Shown here in pieces: positions 13,989 through 18,346 of a stretch of 18,346 nt of DNA. Source of the DNA: Candidatus Peregrinibacteria bacterium (GTDB lineage Bacteria > Patescibacteriota > Gracilibacteria > Peribacterales > Peribacteraceae); contig JABJGX010000004.1 of assembly GCA_018662075.1 (NCBI GenBank), positions 1 through 18,346 of the forward strand. Reading direction: 5' to 3'. The notes under the pieces are model-generated. The model had not been told where the DNA came from. It saw only the letters and a list, made by a program, of their open reading frames with translations, and did no database searches. Position 1 is the first letter of the stretch; each line of letters opens with the position of its first letter. The position numbers and the translations under genes were made by a program.

Positions 13989-15088
13989 TGAAATACATAC
14001 TGACATTGGTTATCGGATTGCTTGTGCTCTTCATTCCGGGTGCTATTACGAAGGCAGAAATTTTGGACTCCATGCAAGCCCAATGCGTGAAGGGTATTTA
14101 TTTAAATATTAATAATACAAAGAACGAAGACTTTGCAATATCTGTTATTCAAAAGACAAAAGAGCGTGGCCTTTCAACCATTGTTTTTGATGTGAAAGAA
14201 AAATATGTGTACTTTAATAGCGAGCACGGGGACATTGCGAAAGATGCAGGTTTGGTTCTTTCTTTATACGATCTTAAGGCCCTTATTGTTGAAGCAAAAA
14301 AAGAAGGAATCTATACTATTGCTCGGTATGTCGCAGTAAAAGACAAAGCACTTGGCGATGCTCTTCCAGAAACTCGTATTAAGCATCCTATCACTGGTGC
14401 CCGCCTTGATTCCGAGTGGGTAGAACCGTCAAACGTTACAGTTCTCGAATATAACAGGCAGCTTATCACCGAAGTTGCCAAGGCAGGAGTTGATGAGATT
14501 AATCTTGATTACATTCGCTATCCAACTGATAACATTGCAGCTCTCTCGAATATGACAACAGCAGAGAAGGTAGTGCACCTAGAAGCATTTGTACGAATGG
14601 CACGTCGTGCTATCGATACTGTCGGATACGACACGAAGCTTGGTATTAGTACCTATGCAATTCTTGGATGGTATTATGATTCAAGCCTGATTAATACTGC
14701 GCAAGATGTGAAGAGGTTTGCCCCATTTGTTGATGTTATTTCTCCAATGGCATACCCAGGAGCATTCGCAGAGGGTGCGTACTTCAATCCAGTAATCCAC
14801 AAACGCAGTCGTATGTATTATCTTGTGAAGACAACACTCGATGGGTATAAAGAAGTACTTGGGGAAGAGCATGCATGGAAACTCAGGCCGTGGATTCAGG
14901 GGTACTATACAACGGCAAATGATATGGTAGAGCAGATGGATGCAGTGTATGCAGCAGGCTTATGTGGGTTTACCGTTTGGAGCCAAGGAAACTACTATGG
15001 CTCACTTTATAGTGGGCTTAAAAGGTGGGATACTCCAGCTCCTGAACATTGCCTTCCGCAGAGAGTAGCTGAATTGAGTAATGGTTGA
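13988..15088 (+). CDS. DUF4015 putative glycoside hydrolase, exported
   Basis: A 366-residue protein with an N-terminal signal or anchor (LTLVIGLLVLFIPGAITKA, residues 5-23) and a TIM-barrel-like domain of the DUF4015 putative glycosyl hydrolase family. Diagnostic blocks are GIYLNINN near the N-terminus, TIVFDVKEK, DEINLDYIRYP (Asp and Tyr cluster typical of the family), DVISPMAYPGAF and RPWIQGYY near the C-terminus. The substrate is unknown; a role in cell-envelope or extracellular polysaccharide is inference. The start is GTG overlapping the mscS stop by 1 base, so it is probably translated from the mscS transcript. Confidence 0.85.
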   Translation: MKYILTLVIGLLVLFIPGAITKAEILDSMQAQCVKGIYLNINNTKNEDFAISVIQKTKERGLSTIVFDVKEKYVYFNSEHGDIAKDAGLVLSLYDLKALIVEAKKEGIYTIARYVAVKDKALGDALPETRIKHPITGARLDSEWVEPSNVTVLEYNRQLITEVAKAGVDEINLDYIRYPTDNIAALSNMTTAEKVVHLEAFVRMARRAIDTVGYDTKLGISTYAILGWYYDSSLINTAQDVKRFAPFVDVISPMAYPGAFAEGAYFNPVIHKRSRMYYLVKTTLDGYKEVLGEEHAWKLRPWIQGYYTTANDMVEQMDAVYAAGLCGFTVWSQGNYYGSLYSGLKRWDTPAPEHCLPQRVAELSNG

Positions 15089-15098
15089 GGTTTATGCA

Positions 15099-15128
15099 TT
15101 AGCAATGCGGGCTCTTGTCTTCTAGGAT
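15099..15128 (+). promoter_or_regulatory. Possible promoter of the DUF3179 lipoprotein gene
   Basis: TTAGCA (15099-15104) and TAGGAT (15123-15128) are 18 bp apart, and the -10 ends 6 nt before the ATG. A small inverted repeat GCATT-AGC-AATGC (15096-15108) covers the -35 box. Confidence 0.35.
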
Positions 15129-15134
15129 AGACCT

Positions 15135-16232
15135 ATGAATAGGTCACTATTATTTTTATTGGCGCTAACACTTGTTGGCTGCTCTACTATTGAACTCATT
15201 GAAGAGCCAGAAGTAGAAGTGAAAGAGCAAGAAGAGGTAGTGCAGGAAATTGAGTTGAAAGTAGAAGAAGATTTTGAAGAGGAGATATTACAGGTACAAC
15301 CACTTGATAATAGAGAGCAGATGTCGCTTGCTCCATCCACGCTCAGTCAGTTTTATGATGGGCAGGTGAAACACAATATTCCAATTGATGAAGTGCTTAG
15401 TGGAGGACCACGCAAAGATGGTATTCCATCGATAGATCATCCGAAGTTCTTACTCTCTCCTGAGGTGGATTATTTAGAAGATGAAGATCTTGGCATCCTT
15501 CTTACCGTAAACGGAAACACACGCTTCTATCCGTATAAGATCATGAGCCATCATGAGATCGTCAATGACTCTGTAGGAGGAGAGGAGATAGTGGTGACCT
15601 ACTGCCCGCTGTGTGCGAGTGGTGTGGCATTTAGTCGTTTGATCTCTGTAGGAGTTTCTGAATTTGGCGTGTCTGGATTGCTGTATCAGAGTAATTTATT
15701 GATGTATGACAGGTCGACCCAGACACTCTGGGACCAGCTGACTGGTGAAGCAGTTGTAGGGCAGTTAACAGGAGAAGAACTGTTTCGCATCCCCAGTGAC
15801 ATCGTCAGTTATGGCTCTGTACGGAAGAGAGAGTTCGATGTGTATGTTCTGAGCACTGATACTGGGTACATCAGAGATTATAATAACGCTCCATACGAAG
15901 GCTATGACACTAATGAACGTACATATTTTCCTACTAATGCAGACGGAGACCAGAGACTTCATCCAAAGACATTGATTTACGGAATTGCCATAGATGGTAA
16001 AGCAATAGCCTTTACGAAGGACTTTATTGTGAGCAAAGGTACTTTTCAGGGGTATTTGGGGCATGGGCTGACAAAGATCCCTTTGTATCTCCTCTATAAT
16101 CCAGACACAGAGCAATTAGAAGTCACACGGTTCTTTAAAGACACGCCAGGTAAGAAGGAGCCACTTGTTCCGGTTCCTGCCTTCTGGTTCTCGTGGCTTG
16201 CAGAGTATCCAGAGACGGAGCTTGTGGAGTAG
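15135..16232 (+). CDS. DUF3179 domain lipoprotein
   Basis: A 365-residue protein with a lipoprotein signal peptide: LLFLLALTLVGC, with the lipobox Cys at residue 16. A very acidic linker follows (Glu/Val-rich, about residues 20-55), then a DUF3179 domain. Family blocks include GGPRKDGIPSIDHP, FYPYKIMSHHEIVND, VTYCPLCASGVAFSR with a C-x-x-C pair, and LMYDRSTQTLWDQLTGEAVVG. The molecular function of DUF3179 is not known; the conserved His and Cys residues suggest a metal or redox site, as inference. It probably sits on the outer face of the cytoplasmic membrane. ATG 15135 fits a leaderless start. Confidence 0.88.
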   Translation: MNRSLLFLLALTLVGCSTIELIEEPEVEVKEQEEVVQEIELKVEEDFEEEILQVQPLDNREQMSLAPSTLSQFYDGQVKHNIPIDEVLSGGPRKDGIPSIDHPKFLLSPEVDYLEDEDLGILLTVNGNTRFYPYKIMSHHEIVNDSVGGEEIVVTYCPLCASGVAFSRLISVGVSEFGVSGLLYQSNLLMYDRSTQTLWDQLTGEAVVGQLTGEELFRIPSDIVSYGSVRKREFDVYVLSTDTGYIRDYNNAPYEGYDTNERTYFPTNADGDQRLHPKTLIYGIAIDGKAIAFTKDFIVSKGTFQGYLGHGLTKIPLYLLYNPDTEQLEVTRFFKDTPGKKEPLVPVPAFWFSWLAEYPETELVE

Positions 16233-16276
16233 CTGATTTTGTCACTATATTTGCTGTACAATTGGATATTTATGCC

Positions 16277-16282
16277 TACAAT
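16277..16282 (+). promoter_or_regulatory. Possible -10 box for the cold-shock gene leader
   Basis: TACAAT with a TTGCTG (16251-16256) 20 bp upstream; a second TACAAT lies at 16257-16262. Spacing is poor for both, so the call is weak. It would give a leader of about 80 nt before the cold-shock ATG. Confidence 0.3.
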
Positions 16283-16303
16283 GCCCGTGTAAGACTAGTT
16301 TTG

Positions 16304-16310
16304 AAGGAGG
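16304..16310 (+). promoter_or_regulatory. Strong Shine-Dalgarno site upstream of a mini-ORF
   Basis: AAGGAGG lies 5 nt before the ATG at 16316. It is the only near-perfect Shine-Dalgarno site I found in the window, and it serves the mini-ORF rather than the cold-shock start at 16368. Confidence 0.6.
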
Positions 16311-16315
16311 TAGAG

Positions 16316-16387
16316 ATGCTTCTAGACAGATTCCGATTACATTTCTACTTATTTTCATCCAACTATTATGGATACAGGTTCTATTAA
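16316..16387 (+). CDS. Aromatic-rich 23-residue upstream ORF (putative leader peptide)
   Basis: ATG 16316 to TAA 16385-16387, with a near-perfect Shine-Dalgarno site just upstream. The peptide ends FRLHFYLFSSNYYGYRFY: four Phe and five Tyr in 23 residues. It overlaps the first 20 bases of the cold-shock gene in another frame, so ribosomes finishing it could re-initiate on, or block, the ATG at 16368. Aromatic-rich leader peptides are known in attenuators, but I see no clear alternative terminator here. It may be a coincidental ORF behind a genuine ribosome-binding site. Confidence 0.4.
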   Translation: MLLDRFRLHFYLFSSNYYGYRFY

Positions 16388-16562
16388 GAAGCTTCTAAAT
16401 GGCTTCGGTTTTATCTCTCGCGAAGGTGGAGAAGATCTTTTCTTCCACTCAGCAGACCTTTCTGAGGTTGCATTTGACGACCTCAACGAGGGCGACAATG
16501 TACAGTTCGAAGTCGGTAGCGGTCCAAAAGGCCCTAAGGCTGACAACGTTTCAAGAGTTTAA
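16368..16562 (+). CDS. Cold-shock domain protein (CspA-like)
   Basis: A 64-residue single cold-shock domain that binds single-stranded RNA/DNA and acts as an RNA chaperone. The RNP1-like GFGFISREGGEDLFFH (residues 12-27) includes the FFH of the second RNP motif. The N-terminal GSIKKLL and C-terminal GPKGPKADNV are standard. ATG 16368 fits the family N-terminus but has no Shine-Dalgarno site. The only good site upstream drives the overlapping mini-ORF, so translation may be coupled or regulated through it. A rho-independent terminator follows. Confidence 0.92.
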   Translation: MDTGSIKKLLNGFGFISREGGEDLFFHSADLSEVAFDDLNEGDNVQFEVGSGPKGPKADNVSRV

Positions 16563-16583
16563 TTCTTTGAAATTTATAAAAAT

Positions 16584-16609
16584 ACACGGGCGAAAGCTCG
16601 TGTTTTTTT
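16584..16609 (+). terminator. Rho-independent terminator of the cold-shock gene
   Basis: Stem ACACGGGC / GCTCGTGT (8 bp, one G-U pair) closed by a GAAA tetraloop, followed by a run of seven T. It lies 21 bp after the cold-shock stop. Confidence 0.9.
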
Positions 16610-16651
16610 ATATCTTCCCTACACTAGCTGCCAATTCCTCCCTTTCTCTCT

Positions 16652-18103
16652 ATGGACCACGGTGATGTCATATTACGGTTTCAAGATGTGTCGTTTCAGT
16701 ACGAGCATAAAAAGCCCATAATGGAGGAGGCGAGCTTCGTCGTACGAAAAAAGGCAAAGCTGACTATTGTTGGTCAGAACGGTGCTGGGAAAAGTACAAT
16801 CTTTAAAATGATCATGAAAGAGCTAAAGCCAACAAGTGGTGAGGTGCACATTAAGAAGGGGACAACTATTGGTATTGCAAAGCAGGTTGTGAACCCAGAA
16901 GACCTTACAAAGACTGTTCAAGAGTTCTTTGAGGGTGCGTTCAGTGAAAAGAAATACGATATCGAAAGAGACATCGCGCGTGTGCTTGATGTCGTGAACC
17001 TTCATGCTGATCGTGACAAAGTGATTTCGGCATTCTCTGGTGGGCAGAAGGCTCGTTTACTTTTGGCATATGCCATTATCCAAGAGCCAGATATTTTGCT
17101 GCTCGATGAGCCAACAAATAACTTGGACGCAGAAGGAATTTTTCACCTTACGCAATTTTTGATTGATTACGAAAAGACATGTGTCGTGATTTCGCATGAT
17201 GCAGGGTTCCTCAGTAGTTTTACGCATGGCGTGCTTCACCTTGATAGTAACACCTACACTGTTGCGCAGTATGTAGGGGACTACTTTGATGTTGTAGAGC
17301 AGATAAAAGCACAGGTAGAGCGTGACCAGCGACAGAATGCTCGTATGAAAAGAGACATCGCAGACCAGAAAGATAAGATAAACTTCTTCGCACACAAAGG
17401 AGGAAAGATGCGAAAGCTTGCGTCGAAGATGCGAGACAACGTTGAAGAGGCGGAGTCGAACAAAGTCGATGTTCTCCAAGAGGACAAAACCATCAACCCA
17501 TTTACGATTGGCATTACACCGTGTAGCAAGCCACTCGTGGAGATCACATCTCTTACGGTGATGAAGAATCACAAACCAACGACACAGAAGGTTCAGGTAA
17601 CTGTACGCAAGAACCACAGGTTACTTATTACCGGTCCGAACGGGATTGGAAAGAGTACATTGCTCGAAGCGATGGCAGGCAAGACAGAGCAAGGAGCTAT
17701 TATTCCACCAGAAGTAAAAGTGGGATACTACCGTCAGGATTTCTCGGGTCTGGATATGGAAAAAACTGTCTACGACACCTTGGCAGACGTAATGGAAGTA
17801 GTGGATAACCAGAGAGTCTACTCAACAGCTGCCCACTTCTTGTTACAAGGAGATAAAGTAAAAAACGTTGTAGGAAATCTGTCTGAAGGACAAAAAGGCT
17901 TACTGTGCTTTGCACGTTTTGTCTTGCTTCAGCCAACTCTTCTTATCCTCGACGAGCCAACAAACCACATTAACTTCCGTCATCTTCCAGTTATTGCAGC
18001 AGCGCTGAATAAGTACGAAGGAGGAATGATTCTCGTCAGCCATGATGACGAATTTGTCTCACAAATAACCACAAACGAAGAGCTTAATTTGGGTGTGCTG
18101 TAG
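16652..18103 (+). CDS. ABC-F family ATPase
   Basis: A soluble protein with two nucleotide-binding domains and no membrane segment, as in ABC-F translation factors that act at the ribosomal E site. Domain 1: Walker A GQNGAGKST, signature FSGGQKAR, Walker B ILLLDEPTNNLD and switch SHDAGF. A charged helical linker follows (about residues 225-285), where ABC-F proteins carry the P-site interaction motif. Domain 2: GPNGIGKST, a changed signature LSEGQKG, ILDEPTNHIN and SHDDEF. The length of 483 is slightly below the usual 500-650. Which subgroup it belongs to (EttA, Uup, YbiT or resistance-type) cannot be told. The ATG at 16652 follows a pyrimidine-rich stretch with no Shine-Dalgarno site. Confidence 0.9.
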   Translation: MDHGDVILRFQDVSFQYEHKKPIMEEASFVVRKKAKLTIVGQNGAGKSTIFKMIMKELKPTSGEVHIKKGTTIGIAKQVVNPEDLTKTVQEFFEGAFSEKKYDIERDIARVLDVVNLHADRDKVISAFSGGQKARLLLAYAIIQEPDILLLDEPTNNLDAEGIFHLTQFLIDYEKTCVVISHDAGFLSSFTHGVLHLDSNTYTVAQYVGDYFDVVEQIKAQVERDQRQNARMKRDIADQKDKINFFAHKGGKMRKLASKMRDNVEEAESNKVDVLQEDKTINPFTIGITPCSKPLVEITSLTVMKNHKPTTQKVQVTVRKNHRLLITGPNGIGKSTLLEAMAGKTEQGAIIPPEVKVGYYRQDFSGLDMEKTVYDTLADVMEVVDNQRVYSTAAHFLLQGDKVKNVVGNLSEGQKGLLCFARFVLLQPTLLILDEPTNHINFRHLPVIAAALNKYEGGMILVSHDDEFVSQITTNEELNLGVL

Positions 18104-18111
18104 GGTGTAGA

Positions 18112-18124
18112 TGGAGCGGGTAAC
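18112..18124. repeat. Direct repeat of the tRNA-Gly 3' end
   Basis: TGGAGCGGGTAAC is identical to 18206-18218, the 3' terminus of tRNA-Gly including the CCA, 94 bp away in the same orientation. It may be an attachment-site-like duplication or a tRNA remnant. The match ends after 13 bases. Confidence 0.5.
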
Positions 18125-18168
18125 CACCGCACGTTCGCTTTGCTCTCTGCGGGGTTTCCGCCCAAGCC

Positions 18169-18200
18169 AAAAAGCCGGTGTCCTTCGGACTTGCCTTTTT
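18169..18200. terminator. Bidirectional terminator between ABC-F gene and tRNA-Gly
   Basis: AAAAAG (18169-18174) and CTTTTT (18195-18200) flank an inner stem GTCC-TTC-GGAC (18180-18190). Read on either strand the hairpin ends in a T-run, so it can stop both the ABC-F transcript (+) and the tRNA transcript (-), which converge here. Confidence 0.7.
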
Positions 18201-18205
18201 GAGCT

Positions 18206-18280
18206 TGGAGCGGGTAACGGGAATCGAACCCGTATGTTCGGCTTGGAAGGCCGACGTACTAGCCATTGTACTATACCCGC
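18206..18280 (-). tRNA. tRNA-Gly (anticodon UCC)
   Basis: On the minus strand the 75-nt gene starts GCGGGTA and ends TACCCGC-T-CCA, a perfect 7-bp acceptor stem with encoded CCA. The anticodon arm is TCGGC-CTTCCAA-GCCGA with anticodon TCC, reading GGA (and probably other GGN) codons. The T arm contains GGTTCGATTCC. It converges on the ABC-F gene. Confidence 0.96.
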
Positions 18281-18296
18281 TTGGCTGAGCTAACAG

Positions 18297-18325
18297 ATAA
18301 TACGCAGGTACGAGGCTATTGTGAA
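18297..18325 (-). promoter_or_regulatory. Promoter of tRNA-Gly
   Basis: On the minus strand TTCACA (18320-18325) and TATTAT (18297-18302) are 17 bp apart. Transcription would begin about 10 nt before the tRNA. An inverted repeat GAGGCT/AGCCTC (18312-18330) overlaps the -35 box. Confidence 0.6.
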
Positions 18326-18346
18326 GCCTCAGAAGCTAGTTTTTCT

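Noticed and set aside
17057..17617. 186-codon minus-strand ORF
   Set aside because: It is antisense to the ABC-F gene in a region with clear Walker and signature motifs; Cys/Leu-rich shadow translation.
18084..18293. 60-codon ORFs on both strands across the tRNA
   Set aside because: They are translations of the tRNA-Gly gene and its terminator, a common annotation artefact.
1..18346. CRISPR array, transposase, integrase or phage genes
   Set aside because: None seen on either strand; the only mobile-like signals are the inverted-repeat element and the tRNA 3' duplication.

Overview
The window looks like a chromosomal segment of a small-genome bacterium, probably of the candidate phyla radiation (Patescibacteria, Parcubacteria-like). 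This is inferred from gene content and layout: short tightly packed genes, almost no Shine-Dalgarno sites, start codons placed 6-8 nt after promoter -10 boxes, a DUF4015/DUF3179 pair, and an isoprenoid pathway whose first half is archaeal in type. TGA is used as a stop (mevalonate kinase, thiolase), so the UGA-glycine code of Gracilibacteria/Absconditabacteria is not in use. I could not run searches; the lineage is an inference.

Layout. 1-480: 3' end of trpS. 526-1967: two tandem paralogous membrane-anchored proteins of unknown function, behind a good promoter with a palindrome in it. 2008-2589: maf, convergent and directly abutting the stop of the long minus-strand block. Minus strand, read from 12877 down to 2590: idi, uppS, mevalonate kinase, a GHMP-type decarboxylase, HMG-CoA reductase, a 400-bp inverted-repeat element, HMG-CoA synthase, acetyl-CoA C-acetyltransferase, a DUF35-guanylate-kinase-like fusion, an exported coiled-coil protein, a YgjP-type metallopeptidase and an inositol-monophosphatase-family protein. 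Plus strand, 12939-18103: an MscS channel, a DUF4015 putative glycoside hydrolase, a DUF3179 lipoprotein, a cold-shock protein with a short aromatic-rich upstream ORF, and an ABC-F ATPase. 18206-18280: tRNA-Gly(UCC), minus strand, facing the ABC-F gene across a bidirectional terminator.

How the genes work together. The minus-strand block carries mevalonate-pathway steps from acetyl-CoA (thiolase, HMG-CoA synthase with its DUF35 partner, HMG-CoA reductase, mevalonate kinase, decarboxylase, Idi) plus undecaprenyl diphosphate synthase, which makes the lipid carrier for cell-wall precursors. No recognisable phosphomevalonate kinase and no farnesyl diphosphate synthase are in the window. Many of the genes overlap or abut by 1-11 nt, which suggests translational coupling.

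Most interesting points: (1) the archaeal-type DUF35 scaffold protein has lost its zinc ribbon and gained a guanylate-kinase-like domain with a changed acceptor-site region, in a cluster with no phosphomevalonate kinase; (2) a G-rich 31-33 bp dispersed repeat present twice, one copy supplying the idi stop codon and leaving uppS without a canonical start; (3) a ~400-bp imperfect inverted repeat splitting the mevalonate genes; (4) a recurring leaderless promoter arrangement; (5) a Shine-Dalgarno-driven Phe/Tyr-rich mini-ORF overlapping the cold-shock gene.
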